From NCBI RefSeq assembly GCF_004766045.1, contig NZ_SPQQ01000003.1, positions 372,001-436,000 of the forward strand: 64,000 bases of DNA. The letters are read 5' to 3'. The notes under the pieces were generated by a model. It did no database searches. It was not told the origin of the DNA and worked only from the letters and a program-made list of their open reading frames with translations. Each line of letters begins with the position of its first letter. The first letter of the stretch is position 1. Below are positions 1 to 8,640 of the stretch, in pieces. This DNA is from Desulfosporosinus fructosivorans. Lineage in GTDB: Bacteria > Bacillota > Desulfitobacteriia > Desulfitobacteriales > Desulfitobacteriaceae. The translations under genes were made by a program, and so were the position numbers.

Positions 1-77
1 TGCTGAAGGACTTGCTCGTACAATGGTTTGGACAAATCCAATGAGAACTTAAAATCACCGACTTGGATGATTTCCAC
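1..77 (-). CDS. GntR-family (YtrA-type) regulator, N-terminal fragment
   Basis: Only the first 25 codons lie in the window. Reading leftwards from a GTG at 77, an AGGAGG ribosome site stands just upstream (about 84-90). The peptide ends with SKPLYEQVLQ, which resembles the opening of the winged-helix domain of short GntR regulators (K-P-x-Y-x-Q-x-x-x-x-I). Such proteins usually control an adjacent ABC transporter, but the neighbours lie outside the window. The family call rests on a short stretch and is tentative. Confidence 0.5.
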   Translation of the reverse strand, partial: MEIIQVGDFKFSLDLSKPLYEQVLQ

Positions 78-249
78 GAACGCTCCTCCTTTGAGTAGAT
101 TTCCTAATATTAAGTGTATTATATCACTTGATACACATGGTTCAATAGGGCGGAGGGAATTTTGCTAATTAAGTAATGCTTAAAGGCGGGATTGAAGCGG
201 AGGAGGAAGCGGAGGATGAAAGAGGCGGAGAGGCTAGAGGCCAGAGGAG

Positions 250-289
250 AAAAAAAGGAACAAGAGCCAATAAACGTTGGCTCTTGTTC
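250..289 (-). terminator. Rho-independent terminator of the SsuABC-like operon
   Basis: Perfect 13-bp arms at 258-270 and 277-289 with a 6-nt loop. On the minus strand the stem is followed by seven T (complement of 250-256). It lies 27 bp beyond the stop of the ATPase gene. Confidence 0.85.
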
Positions 290-315
290 GGGGGTTTTCA
301 GTCGGTCTAGACCCA

Positions 316-1062
316 CTAAACGGAGATAAATAAGTCTCTTAGTTTCTTTTTCAGAGCGATGAAATCAGGTTCATCCGAGCAACGGGGATAAGGAAACGGT
401 ACTGAGATGATTTCATGAATTCGGCCAGGTGAAGGGTGCATGACAATAATCCTTTGCCCAAGAATTAAGGCTTCATCAATATCATGGGTGACATGGATGC
501 AGGTTTTACGGGTAGACTGCCATATTTTTAAAAGATCGGTTTGTAACTTCGTCCGCGTTTGGACGTCAAGAGCAGCAAATGGTTCATCCAGTAACAAAAC
601 TTGGGGGTCCGCTGCCAGAGCACGAGCGATAGCCGCCCTTTGGGCCATGCCACCGGATAGTTGGTTAGGCGTCGCTTTAGCAAAATCACTTAATCCGACC
701 ATTTCTAGCAGCCCTCGGACGATTGTTCGTAAAAGTTTTTTGTCAACTCGTCCCTTAATCCCAAATCCAATATTATCTTCCAGTGTCAACCAAGGAAAAA
801 GGCGGGCTTCTTGAAAGATCATCCCACGTTCTCGTCCAGTAGCCCCAATTGCTATACCTTCAAGCAGTATTCGTCCAGACGTCTGTCTTTCTAAACCGGC
901 AATGATTCTGAGTAGGGTTGTCTTTCCGCAGCCGCTGGTGCCGATTAGGCAAATTAACTCGCCTTTAGTAACATCAAAGTGAATATCCTCAAGAGCCTCA
1001 ACCTGTCCGTTGCTTAGGTTGAAATGCTTTGTGATTCCTTGGATTTCTAAGAAATTTGCCAT
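316..1062 (-). CDS. ABC transporter ATP-binding protein, SsuB/TauB type
   Basis: Cytoplasmic ATPase of an importer for a small organic or inorganic anion (sulfonate, taurine, nitrate or a thiamine-precursor-like ligand; the ligand cannot be read from sequence). The 248 residues show Walker A GTSGCGKTTL near residue 42, the signature LSGGMAQR, Walker B VLLLDEPF and the H-loop HVTHD. Length is normal for SsuB/TauB. The gene overlaps the permease gene by 16 bp and is last in a three-gene minus-strand operon (binding protein, permease, ATPase) closed by a strong terminator. No sulfatase or monooxygenase genes are adjacent to reveal the substrate. Confidence 0.9.
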   Translation of the reverse strand: MANFLEIQGITKHFNLSNGQVEALEDIHFDVTKGELICLIGTSGCGKTTLLRIIAGLERQTSGRILLEGIAIGATGRERGMIFQEARLFPWLTLEDNIGFGIKGRVDKKLLRTIVRGLLEMVGLSDFAKATPNQLSGGMAQRAAIARALAADPQVLLLDEPFAALDVQTRTKLQTDLLKIWQSTRKTCIHVTHDIDEALILGQRIIVMHPSPGRIHEIISVPFPYPRCSDEPDFIALKKKLRDLFISV

Positions 1063-1907
1063 GTCGGCACCTCATGATCAACTTTTTCTTGCCAAGGTAA
1101 AAATTTCTTTTCGAGTTGGCTAAACATAAAATCAAGGGTGAGACCAGTTAGGCCAATTACCAAGACTCCCACGAGCATTAAATCAGGCTGAGCCATTTCA
1201 CGGCCCTCCTGAATTAAATAGCCAATACCCTTAGAAGCACCGAGTAGTTCGGCTGCCACAAGGGAACGCCAACAATAGCTCAGACCTAGTCTCATACCTA
1301 CAAAGACGGAGGGAGCAGCCGAGGGGAGATAGACCCGGGTCATCATCCCCCAGCGAGAAAGGCCGTAGGTGTATGCTACTTCTTTCAGCTTTGGATCTGT
1401 GCTGGCAATACCGTGCAGAGTATTGAGGAAGATGGGGAAAAAGGCGGAATAAACAATGATGGCAATTTTGGAGGCTTCATCGATCCCCAACCAGAGGATG
1501 AACATAGGAATCCAGGCGATACCTGGTATTTGTTGAAAAAAACTTAGAATGGGCGCTAGAAAGCCTCGAACAGCTGGCACTAGGCCCAGTAAGAAACCTA
1601 ACGGAAGAGCGATAGATAGAGCTAGGCTAAACCCGCAAACCACGCGGTACAGGCTGGCTCCTATATGTTTCATGAGTTCACCATTCCCCGTTATGATCAA
1701 AAGACGGTCTAAAATCTGTGAGGGCGGAGGAATGAGATAGATATTCAACCAGCCCAAACCACTAAGGATTTCCCAAAGAATGATAATCAAAACGGGGAGA
1801 ACTAATCCCTGTAACAGTTTCTTGAAAGACCGTACTAGAGCAGGTTGACTAATTGCTCCCGTCAAAGTTAATGTTTCGTGTCTCTTGTAATGGGCGGAAG
1901 CCTTCAT
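1047..1907 (-). CDS. ABC transporter permease, SsuC type
   Basis: Integral membrane subunit of 286 residues with about six hydrophobic segments starting near residue 32. It carries the EAA-type loop for ATPase docking (around AYTYGLSRWGMMTRVYLPSA), typical of the nitrate/sulfonate/taurine permease family. The start is an ATG at 1907 preceded by GGAGG 8 nt upstream. It follows the binding-protein gene after 19 bp and overlaps the ATPase gene, so the three are very probably co-transcribed. Confidence 0.9.
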   Translation of the reverse strand: MKASAHYKRHETLTLTGAISQPALVRSFKKLLQGLVLPVLIIILWEILSGLGWLNIYLIPPPSQILDRLLIITGNGELMKHIGASLYRVVCGFSLALSIALPLGFLLGLVPAVRGFLAPILSFFQQIPGIAWIPMFILWLGIDEASKIAIIVYSAFFPIFLNTLHGIASTDPKLKEVAYTYGLSRWGMMTRVYLPSAAPSVFVGMRLGLSYCWRSLVAAELLGASKGIGYLIQEGREMAQPDLMLVGVLVIGLTGLTLDFMFSQLEKKFLPWQEKVDHEVPTWQIS

Positions 1908-1926
1908 ATAAAATCCTCCATAAAAA

Positions 1927-2940
1927 TTACTCTGTGGGAAGGTAACTGGGATCGACTAGCTCGTCTACGAGCTTAGCTAGGTCTACGTTGGGGTGGATCA
2001 TACCCTCTTTTTGTAAGAAGGTCGCCGAGTTAAGTAAATCGTTTTTAACCTGATTCAGATTCATCTCGAAGGTAAATACAGGAAAGAGGGACTTCACGCC
2101 TTTGATATCCATTTGATTTTGTTTTGCGGTCATCCCCAAGGCTTCTTCTAGGTTAGCTTGGCTCCAATCAATCGAAGCCTTATGGACTTGTAGGTAACGT
2201 CTCACTAGCTCGGGCTGAGTCTTGGCAAAATCGCTTCGGACGGCAATGACAGTTAAGCCCGGGATCAAGCCTTCTGCTGAACGTAATTTCTGAACCCTAC
2301 CGGAGGCAATTGCTTGAGAAAGTAGAGGTTCGGGGAGAATAGTGGCGTCTATATGCCCTGCTGCAATAGCGGCGGTTGCAGTGGTCGAATCCATATCCAC
2401 TAGTTCAAGGTCTTGAGTCGTCAGATTTACTTCGGATAAAGCACGTATTAACATCTCGTGCAACATGGTTCCCTTTTGCAAAGCAATTTTTTTCCCTTTG
2501 AGGTCAGCAACTGTTTTTAGGGCCCCATCAGGTTTAACTACCAGACTTATTCCTTTGGGAAAGCGGGAATAGGAGGAAACGATCTTGATTTCATTTCCAT
2601 TCGCTTTTGCTAAAATAGCTGAAACATAGTTTAGACTATTGGAAAAATCGAGTGATTTGGCCGCGAGGGCTTCCAGTTGATTACTCGGGGCAGTAATATT
2701 ATGCCATTTGAATTCGATGCCGTCTTTAGAAAATTCATTTTCAAACAGCTTTCTCTCCTGGGCGACTATGGAAGGGACGTTAATGGGGCGAGAGACATAT
2801 GAGGCGTTAATTATTTTGGGTTTGTCAGCTGGGGCTTGAGTATCTGCTTTTTGAGTTGGGGCACACCCTGCAAGAAAAATTGCTCCAAGAAGGATAAAGG
2901 CGTTTAAGCAAAAAATAGAGAGTACCTTTGGGCGAAACAT
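1927..2940 (-). CDS. Substrate-binding lipoprotein, NMT1/SsuA type
   Basis: Extracytoplasmic receptor of the ABC importer, 337 residues. The N-terminus has a basic start, a hydrophobic stretch and lipobox LAGC with the lipid-anchored Cys near residue 26, followed by a polar linker rich in A, P, K and T. The body resembles NMT1/THI5-like binding proteins (segments such as DLKGKKIALQKGT and DATILPEPL). The ligand is unknown; aliphatic sulfonates, nitrate or a pyrimidine precursor are all compatible. It is first in the operon and divergent from the B12 operon. Confidence 0.85.
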   Translation of the reverse strand: MFRPKVLSIFCLNAFILLGAIFLAGCAPTQKADTQAPADKPKIINASYVSRPINVPSIVAQERKLFENEFSKDGIEFKWHNITAPSNQLEALAAKSLDFSNSLNYVSAILAKANGNEIKIVSSYSRFPKGISLVVKPDGALKTVADLKGKKIALQKGTMLHEMLIRALSEVNLTTQDLELVDMDSTTATAAIAAGHIDATILPEPLLSQAIASGRVQKLRSAEGLIPGLTVIAVRSDFAKTQPELVRRYLQVHKASIDWSQANLEEALGMTAKQNQMDIKGVKSLFPVFTFEMNLNQVKNDLLNSATFLQKEGMIHPNVDLAKLVDELVDPSYLPTE

Positions 2941-3052
2941 TAATCATCACAATCCTTTGTTTTGGCATTAATCTTAGACTGTATTTTCATAAATATAGTC
3001 TATCATAAAACTAATTCATGTGAACCACTCCGTTATAAAACTTGGCTATTCA

Positions 3053-3096
3053 TGTATGTAAACCAATCGCTACATGTATCCATTAGTTTACATACA
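3053..3096. promoter_or_regulatory. Inverted repeat, candidate enhancer (UAS) for the sigma-54 promoter
   Basis: TGTATGTAAAC at 3053-3063 is perfectly inverted as GTTTACATACA at 3086-3096, 22 bp apart. It lies about 165-210 bp upstream of the -24/-12 element at 3262, the usual distance for an activator site. The rest of the 480-bp divergent gap 2941-3420 holds that promoter and a short hairpin; nothing else is evident. Function is inferred from position only. Confidence 0.4.
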
Positions 3097-3261
3097 CCGG
3101 AAACTAGGACAATAAAGAAGGATACGCGCTTTTAGCATAAAAGTGTAAACTACAGTGCACATCTATTGAAATAGGTCATTTTTTGAATTCCTAAGGTAAA
3201 AAGGACCTATAACCCTTGGCATTGCTCATATGCTAAACACTCGAAATGGAATAAGAAATCG

Positions 3262-3279
3262 TTGGCACTATAATTGCAT
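3262..3279 (+). promoter_or_regulatory. Sigma-54 (-24/-12) promoter of the B12 mutase operon
   Basis: TTGGCAC, five bases, then TTGCAT: a full match to TGGCAC-N5-TTGCA with GG and GC ten bases apart. It lies 141 bp upstream of the first ATG, so the operon probably depends on RpoN and an enhancer-binding activator. Two such activators are encoded at 48401 and 50527. Confidence 0.85.
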
Positions 3280-3354
3280 GATAATTCAGTATATTCCGAA
3301 TAGATCAATTATAAAGGGCGAATTCCAAGTGAACTCGTTCAATTGAATGAGGTT

Positions 3355-3395
3355 CCACTTACACTTGTATAAGTGGGAGTACACGATTGGATCAA
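3355..3395 (+). repeat. Short palindrome-tail repeat (copy 1)
   Basis: CCACTTA (3355-3361) pairs with TAAGTGG (3370-3376) and is followed by a tail, GGGAGTACACGATTGGAT, that closely matches the tail of a hairpin at 27137-27176. Two copies in different contexts suggest a small interspersed element. It lies in the 5' leader of the adenosyltransferase gene. Confidence 0.35.
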
Positions 3396-3420
3396 CTTGA
3401 AGGGAAGGAGGTAAGGAGGC

Positions 3421-3939
3421 ATGTCAGGACTTATACTGGTTTATACTGGGAATGGCAAGGGAAAGACCACAGCGTCTTTAGGCTTAAGTATGAGAGCACT
3501 CGGACATAACCAAACTGTTGGATTTCTTCAATTTATGAAGGGAAGTAAGAATTACGGAGAAGTAAAGATAGCCGCTATTTTGCCAAACTTTACATTGGTA
3601 CAATCGGGGCAGGAATCGTTTGTTTCGTACGAAAATCCAGATCCAATTGATATTCAGATGGCCCAAGATGGGCTTGAACTTGCTAGGCACTGGTTTGAAG
3701 AGGATAATTTTGACCTTATTGTACTCGATGAAATCCTAGTCGCAGTTGCCTTCAAATTAATATCGGTTGAGCAGGTGCTGGATTTAGTCCGCAAGCGACC
3801 ACCTCACCTTAATTTAGTTATGACAGGTCGTTATGCAGCGCCAGAGATTATGGAAATTGCAGATACTGTAACTGAAATGACTGAGCAACGACATGCTTAT
3901 CAACGAGGGGTCGAGGCAAAGGCGGGGATGGAATTTTGA
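3421..3939 (+). CDS. Cob(I)alamin adenosyltransferase, CobO/BtuR family
   Basis: Transfers the 5'-deoxyadenosyl group of ATP to cob(I)alamin, making the cofactor needed by the mutase two genes downstream. The 172 residues begin with YTGNGKGKTTASLG, the distinctive P-loop of the CobA/CobO/BtuR type, and length is normal. The ATG at 3421 is preceded by GGAAGGAGGTAAGGAGG. The stop codon overlaps the start of the GTPase gene by 4 bp. Placement first in a mutase operon suggests it serves cofactor loading and repair rather than de novo B12 synthesis, since no cob genes are nearby. Confidence 0.88.
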   Translation: MSGLILVYTGNGKGKTTASLGLSMRALGHNQTVGFLQFMKGSKNYGEVKIAAILPNFTLVQSGQESFVSYENPDPIDIQMAQDGLELARHWFEEDNFDLIVLDEILVAVAFKLISVEQVLDLVRKRPPHLNLVMTGRYAAPEIMEIADTVTEMTEQRHAYQRGVEAKAGMEF

Positions 3940-4892
3940 ACAAAGAAATACTGGATCAATGGATTGCACGCCTTTATGACCAAGATCGCAGGGCAACTGC
4001 CAAACTCATTTCTTGGGTCGAAGATGATATAGAGCGGGCGTATATTATGCGTTCTATCTTCAAACAAACTGGACAGCAAATGGTTGTAGGAATTACGGGC
4101 CCACCGGGAGCGGGAAAAAGCTCGTTAGTTGAGGCTTTGACAAAGCTTTACCGTGCTAAAGACGAAAGAGTAGGAATTGTAGCTGTAGATCCTAGTAGCC
4201 CATATTCGGGAGGGGCTATTTTGGGGGATCGTATTCGTATGCAGGCCCATGGGACAGACCGGGACGTATTTATTCGCAGTATGGGGACCCGGGGGCATTT
4301 AGGGGGGGTCACACGTTCAACTTCAGATATCTTACGCATTTTAGAGGGCGGAGGGTATGGGAGACTCGTTTTGGAAACGGTTGGAGTTGGTCAGTCTGAA
4401 CTGGAAATTATGCAAATGGCAGATACCGTCGTCGTCGTGCTTAATCCAGGAACCGGAGATGGAATACAGGCCATTAAAGCAGGGATTATGGAAGTCGCTG
4501 ATGTTTTCGTCATCAATAAAGCAGATTTAGCCGGTGCCGAACGTATGAAGGGTGACATCGAGATGATGTTAAACTTAAGTTGTGATGGCTCAGCCTGGCG
4601 TGCACCGGTAGTCTTAACGAGTGTGATTAATGAAACTGGATTAGAGACTTTATTTGAAAAGATCGAGGCTCACCGCTCCTATTTGCTGGAATCTGGGCAA
4701 AGGAATGAGCATTGTAAGCAACGCCTCCGTCAGGAAGTTTGGCGTCAATGGGAAGATAAACTGCAGACAATCTTCGAAGACGTTTGGGAAGCAGCCCAAG
4801 GGAAATGGGTTGCTCTAGAAAATAATGATCCCTATGAAATAGCTGAAATGTTATGGGAAGAGCGTTTTAAGGAGGAAAAATGGGATGAGTAA
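3936..4892 (+). CDS. meaB: MeaB/ArgK-family G-protein chaperone of the acyl-CoA mutase
   Basis: SIMIBI-class GTPase of 318 residues that gates adenosylcobalamin delivery to its mutase and protects it from inactivation. Visible are the P-loop GPPGAGKSS (about residues 55-63), the switch region with [15 protein letters not shown], the ETVGVGQSE segment and NKAD as the base-specificity motif. The start is a TTG overlapping the upstream TGA (TTGA at 3936), which implies translational coupling. It overlaps the mutase gene by 8 bp. If the mutase is an isobutyryl-CoA mutase, this is functionally a MeaI-type chaperone. Confidence 0.9.
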   Translation: MNKEILDQWIARLYDQDRRATAKLISWVEDDIERAYIMRSIFKQTGQQMVVGITGPPGAGKSSLVEALTKLYRAKDERVGIVAVDPSSPYSGGAILGDRIRMQAHGTDRDVFIRSMGTRGHLGGVTRSTSDILRILEGGGYGRLVLETVGVGQSELEIMQMADTVVVVLNPGTGDGIQAIKAGIMEVADVFVINKADLAGAERMKGDIEMMLNLSCDGSAWRAPVVLTSVINETGLETLFEKIEAHRSYLLESGQRNEHCKQRLRQEVWRQWEDKLQTIFEDVWEAAQGKWVALENNDPYEIAEMLWEERFKEEKWDE

Positions 4893-6522
4893 TAACTTCT
4901 TGAGCTGGAAAGCGAACTATGATGCTCAAAAGGAGCGAAAAGGACCTTTCTTTACAGTGTCTAGTGTTCCGATCGACCCGCTTTATGCACCCGGTCATAC
5001 AGCGGATATTGACTATGAACGAGATTTAGGAAATCCAGGCGAGTATCCTTATACTCGTGGAGTTCAACCCAATATGTACCGCGGACGACTCTGGACTATG
5101 CGGATGTTTGCGGGGTTTGCTACAGCTAAAGAATCTAATGAGCGGTATAAGTTTTTACTAAGCCAAGGGCAGACGGGTCTGAGTGTGGCTTTTGATATGC
5201 CAACCATCATGGGTTACGACTCAGATCACCCGCGCGCCTACGGAGAGGTTGGCCGGGTTGGGGTGGCCATCGATTCGCTTCAAGACATGGAAACCTTGTT
5301 CCAAGACATCTCACTTGACAAGGTCAGTACTTCGATGACCATCAATGCGCCAGCCTCCATCATTTGGTCTATGTATGTTGTTGCTGCGGAGAAACAAGGG
5401 ATATCTGCCAATAAATTAACAGGAACAATCCAAAATGACATTTTGAAGGAATACATTGCGCAAAAGTCTTGGATCTTCCCTCCAGACCCTTCAATGCGTC
5501 TGATTACGGATATTTTCAAGTTCTCCAAAGATCATGTGCCGAAGTGGAATACCATAAGTATCAGCGGCTACCACATTCGAGAGGCAGGATCAACAGCACT
5601 TCAAGAATTGGCTTTTACACTTGCTGATGGATTTGCCTATGTTGAGGCAGGTATTAAAGCAGGGTTGGATGTGGATGACTTTGCTCCTCGTTTGTCATTT
5701 TTCTTTAACTCCCATACGGATTTCTTTGAAGAGATCGCCAAATATCGCGCGGCACGCCGGATCTGGGCGCGCCACATGAAGGAAAAATACGGGGCGAAAA
5801 ATGAAAAAAGTCTCTTGATGCGCTTCCATACTCAGACCGCCGGCTGTTCGCTAACAGGTCCTCAACCGGAAAATAACATTGTGCGAACAGCCTATCAGGC
5901 TATGGCAGCCGTCCTCGGAGGAACTCAATCACTGCATACCAATTCCATGGATGAGGTTTTAGCGTTGCCCTCGGAAAAGGCAGTTCAGATTGCCCTTCGA
6001 ACGCAACAAGTGCTTGCTTATGAAACGGGTGTAGTGAATACTATCGATCCATTGGCTGGCTCATATTTCGTAGAGACCTTGACTAATCAAATGGAAGAAG
6101 GTGCTGAAGAGTATTTCCGCAAGATTGATGAACTTGGGGGAGTCTTGGGTGCAATCCGAGAGAATTTCTTCCAGCAAGAAATTGCCGATGCGGCTTATCG
6201 CTATCAAAAAGAAATCGAGAGCAAAGATCGGATTATTGTAGGTATTAATGATTTCGTCAGTGAATCAAAGGAAAAAATGGACTTGCTGAAAATTGACCCT
6301 GAAGTTGAACGGTCGCAAGTAAGCAAGCTTACGGCTTTAAAACAAAGTCGGGATAACATCCGTGTTCAGACTACCTTGACGGATTTGAAGGAAGCGGCTC
6401 AGGGTGACGATAATTTAATACCGAAAATCATGGATGCTGTAAGGGCTTATGCCACTGAGGGAGAAATGATTGCGGTCCTCAAAGAAGTGTTTGGAGAGTA
6501 TCGAGAACAAGCCGTATTTTAG
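4885..6522 (+). CDS. icmA: B12-dependent acyl-CoA mutase large subunit, probably isobutyryl-CoA mutase
   Basis: Catalytic TIM-barrel subunit of the methylmalonyl-CoA mutase family, 545 residues, without a B12 domain (supplied by the next gene). Family blocks are clear: [44 protein letters not shown]. Two substrate-pocket positions differ from methylmalonyl-CoA mutase: Tyr89 (in RQYAGF) is Phe75 (RMFAGF), and the carboxylate-binding Arg207 (ten residues after QND) is Gln193 ([11 protein letters not shown]). From family knowledge, Phe/Gln is the isobutyryl-CoA mutase pair and Ile/Gln that of 2-hydroxyisobutyryl-CoA mutase. Automatic annotation would probably call it methylmalonyl-CoA mutase. 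The reaction butyryl-CoA to isobutyryl-CoA is inferred. Confidence 0.85.
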   Translation: MSNNFLSWKANYDAQKERKGPFFTVSSVPIDPLYAPGHTADIDYERDLGNPGEYPYTRGVQPNMYRGRLWTMRMFAGFATAKESNERYKFLLSQGQTGLSVAFDMPTIMGYDSDHPRAYGEVGRVGVAIDSLQDMETLFQDISLDKVSTSMTINAPASIIWSMYVVAAEKQGISANKLTGTIQNDILKEYIAQKSWIFPPDPSMRLITDIFKFSKDHVPKWNTISISGYHIREAGSTALQELAFTLADGFAYVEAGIKAGLDVDDFAPRLSFFFNSHTDFFEEIAKYRAARRIWARHMKEKYGAKNEKSLLMRFHTQTAGCSLTGPQPENNIVRTAYQAMAAVLGGTQSLHTNSMDEVLALPSEKAVQIALRTQQVLAYETGVVNTIDPLAGSYFVETLTNQMEEGAEEYFRKIDELGGVLGAIRENFFQQEIADAAYRYQKEIESKDRIIVGINDFVSESKEKMDLLKIDPEVERSQVSKLTALKQSRDNIRVQTTLTDLKEAAQGDDNLIPKIMDAVRAYATEGEMIAVLKEVFGEYREQAVF

Positions 6523-6542
6523 GATAGTTGGGAGGGAACGAT

Positions 6543-6947
6543 ATGAATAAAACTCGAATTCGTGTTCTGGTGGGCAAACCAGGTCTGGATGGGCATGACC
6601 GAGGTGCCAAGGTGATCGCTCGTGCACTGCGTGATGCGGGAATGGAAGTCATCTATTCTGGATTACACCAAACCCCAGAACAACTAGTAGAAGCAGCGAT
6701 CCAAGAAGATGTTGATTTAATTGGGATAAGTGTTCTATCGGGAGCACACATGACAATTTTCCCGAGAATTAAAGTACTTCTCAAAGAGCAGAATGCTGAA
6801 GATATTTTGTTAATGGGCGGGGGAACTATCCCAGAGGAAGACATTGCTGAGTTAATAACAAATGGACACGTGGAAGCGTTATTTACGCCGGGAGCAACTA
6901 CGACTGATATCGTGAGCTGGATTCGAGATAGAGTAGCAAATAACTAA
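6543..6947 (+). CDS. icmB: Acyl-CoA mutase small subunit, cobalamin-binding
   Basis: Rossmann-like B12-binding subunit of 134 residues that docks on the large subunit. The cobalt-ligand motif [18 protein letters not shown] (D-x-H-x-x-G) is present, with SVLSGAH and MGGGTIP further on, matching the base-off/His-on fold. The ATG at 6543 has GGGAGGG 6 nt upstream; a TTG five codons earlier is in frame but poorly placed. It is last in the operon. The large/small split resembles IcmA/IcmB and archaeal mutases rather than the fused bacterial enzyme. Confidence 0.9.
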   Translation: MNKTRIRVLVGKPGLDGHDRGAKVIARALRDAGMEVIYSGLHQTPEQLVEAAIQEDVDLIGISVLSGAHMTIFPRIKVLLKEQNAEDILLMGGGTIPEEDIAELITNGHVEALFTPGATTTDIVSWIRDRVANN

Positions 6948-7042
6948 GCGGAAGTTAGCTAGGTGAGATTTGGGTTAAATTAGATGATGTTATAGCACGT
7001 TTTGGAGCTACACTCCATATAGAGGATCTACGAAACCACTCA

Positions 7043-7069
7043 AGCGCATGTCAAATGTTGATATGCGCT
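7043..7069. terminator. Weak hairpin between convergent genes
   Basis: AGCGCAT (7043-7049) pairs with ATGCGCT (7063-7069), extendable by a wobble. It lies between the mutase operon and the convergent membrane-protein gene. There is no good T-run, so termination is uncertain. Confidence 0.35.
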
Positions 7070-7871
7070 ATTTCATTGAAGGTTGTTTATATAGATTATG
7101 AAATATGGCGATCCAGCAATAACAGCCAAGTAAATCCAAGACAGTAACTACGAAAAACAACCCTTTACTTATATAGATAATACCCATCCTATATAATAAA
7201 AATTGCATAATCACTAAACATAGAAAAACCAGTCCTTTTTTTGTCCAGTGCAACCTTAATTCATATAACATTATTAGTGTGTTGATTAGAACAAATTGAT
7301 AAACCAAGCCTGTAGTCGTGTGATCTTTAGACATATCTGCAAATAAGTTACCTTTAAAGATTTGGACACCTAACAGTCTTTGACTCAAAATTATAGTAAA
7401 ACTATTGATGGCAAAAATACTTAAGAAAAGAGATAGATAATTAACAAAATGGCTTGTAGAGTTTAAGGCTTTCCCATACCATTTCTTTACAGTCCAAAAT
7501 AGTAGCAAAAGACCCATTGATGTATATATTGACCTATACCAAAAATGTTCGTAGATTCCTAGTTTAATAAATAATTCTTCAATTAAGTAATAGAGCAAGG
7601 CAAAGACGAAATACCAAAGGTAGGAAAGATTATAAATAGGTATTAACACAGAAGTTGATGAAATTGAGATTTGCGAAAAATAATTACCAAAAACTGAATC
7701 AAGAAATAAGTCCGATACAATTTTGGGATGATAGATATAAGCTTGAAGACCAATGGCCAGAATTGCCTCTAATGCGAGGGTAAAACCAATTACTGAAAAA
7801 AGAAATGCGATAATGAATTTCAAATTTTGAGTTTTGTAAAGGATTAAGATAATCGAGATGACGCTCGTCAT
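7068..7871 (-). CDS. Polytopic membrane protein of unknown function
   Basis: A 267-residue protein with about seven to eight hydrophobic segments and almost no soluble domain. The segment EELFIKLGIYEHFWYRSIYT resembles a motif in small Firmicute membrane proteins of unknown role (CBO0543-like), but I do not claim family membership firmly. Base composition is clearly AT-richer than the operon before it, suggesting different ancestry. It stands alone; the 218 bp upstream shows no clear promoter. The ATG at 7871 lacks a strong ribosome site, so the start is uncertain. Confidence 0.6.
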   Translation of the reverse strand: MTSVISIILILYKTQNLKFIIAFLFSVIGFTLALEAILAIGLQAYIYHPKIVSDLFLDSVFGNYFSQISISSTSVLIPIYNLSYLWYFVFALLYYLIEELFIKLGIYEHFWYRSIYTSMGLLLLFWTVKKWYGKALNSTSHFVNYLSLFLSIFAINSFTIILSQRLLGVQIFKGNLFADMSKDHTTTGLVYQFVLINTLIMLYELRLHWTKKGLVFLCLVIMQFLLYRMGIIYISKGLFFVVTVLDLLGCYCWIAIFHNLYKQPSMK

Positions 7872-8089
7872 AAATAATAAGAGGTACCTATCGTATTACT
7901 CCAAAAAGTTGAATTCATTAAATGTCGCCTCCGGTGAGAGAATATCTGAATAGTCTCTTAAAAACTGAAACATTCTATACACTCAAAATTGGATGTCTAT
8001 CAGCAGTAATTAACGTTTCTATCAAGTACTATTCAGTCAGAGTTGTTATGGTGTAATATGGTATTGGCGATAACCTAAGAGAACTGAAA

Positions 8090-8362
8090 ATGGGGCTAAT
8101 CAAGTTCAATCAATTTGAAATTGTCGGTTTGGAAGAGTATTGGATTGTTGAACCCGAGAACAAGCTTGTAAATGTGTTTGTTTTGCAAGAAAGTAAACGA
8201 TATGGAAGACCAGATATTTATTCCGATGAAGATAAGATAAAGGTGACCACATTCCCAGAATTATTAGTTGATTTAAGTCAGTTTTTGCAAATCTTTAACA
8301 GATCGTTATTGTGGGAATCACAATTTGCATCTTTCTACAGGCAAGAATCCCTTCAGCTCTGA
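8090..8362 (+). pseudogene. Uma2-family (DUF820) protein, C-terminal remnant
   Basis: The 90-residue reading frame matches only the last part of Uma2-type PD-(D/E)XK proteins: GLEEYWIVEPENK corresponds to the conserved G-V-K-E-Y-W-I-V-D-P block, followed by the usual FPELLVDLSQ. Family members are about 190 residues and the N-terminal half with catalytic acidic residues is missing. The in-frame codons just upstream (N-L-R-E-L-K) still fit the family. There is no ribosome site at the ATG. It is probably a truncated relic. Confidence 0.6.
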
Positions 8363-8380
8363 AGCTGAAGGGATTCTCTG
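8344..8380 (+). terminator. Hairpin terminator overlapping the Uma2 remnant end
   Basis: Perfect 14-bp arms at 8344-8357 and 8364-8377 with a 6-nt loop, followed by CTGTGTTGTTT. The arms form the last codons and stop of the remnant. A second dyad (ATCTCCC near 8442 with GGGAGAT near 8493) fills part of the otherwise empty gap up to 8519. Confidence 0.65.
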
Positions 8381-8519
8381 TGTTGTTTCGCCACGCAGGG
8401 TGATTGGCGATTATCAATTTTATTAGAAAAAAAAGGTAGAAAGTCATCTCCCGTCAACGCACTCACTAGCGTGAGCACGGTAGTTTAGAGTTGGGAGATC
8501 TTGCCCCACGTGGTTAAAG

Positions 8520-8577
8520 TTAAGAAGTTCTTAAGAATTAGATTAAGTTTATCGTAAGATTTAGTTGATATTATTAT
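8520..8577 (+). promoter_or_regulatory. Tandem TTAAG repeats: likely response-regulator binding region and promoter
   Basis: TTAAG occurs at 8520, 8531 and 8543 and TAAG at 8555, spaced 11-12 bp, about one DNA turn. Direct repeats of this kind upstream of an OmpR/VanR-type gene usually are binding sites for its own product. An AT-rich -10-like stretch (GATATTATTAT) follows, 64 bp before the start of the regulator gene. Autoregulation is inferred. Confidence 0.5.
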
Positions 8578-8640
8578 CTTAAAGTAAATAATAGAGGTGT
8601 GATATGATTTGTGCAAATCGATATGTGGGAGTGATACATC

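Noticed and set aside
119..316. 65-codon open frame on the minus strand after the ABC ATPase gene
   Set aside because: It runs through the terminator hairpin, has low-complexity Ser/Leu/Phe composition, no ribosome site and no recognisable family.
3214..3232. Second sigma-54 promoter (TTGGCATTGCTCATATGC)
   Set aside because: The spacing between GG and the final GC is twelve instead of ten bases.
8090..8362. Intact small toxin or antitoxin gene
   Set aside because: The peptide aligns with the end of Uma2 proteins only and lacks a ribosome site, so a truncated relic is the better reading.
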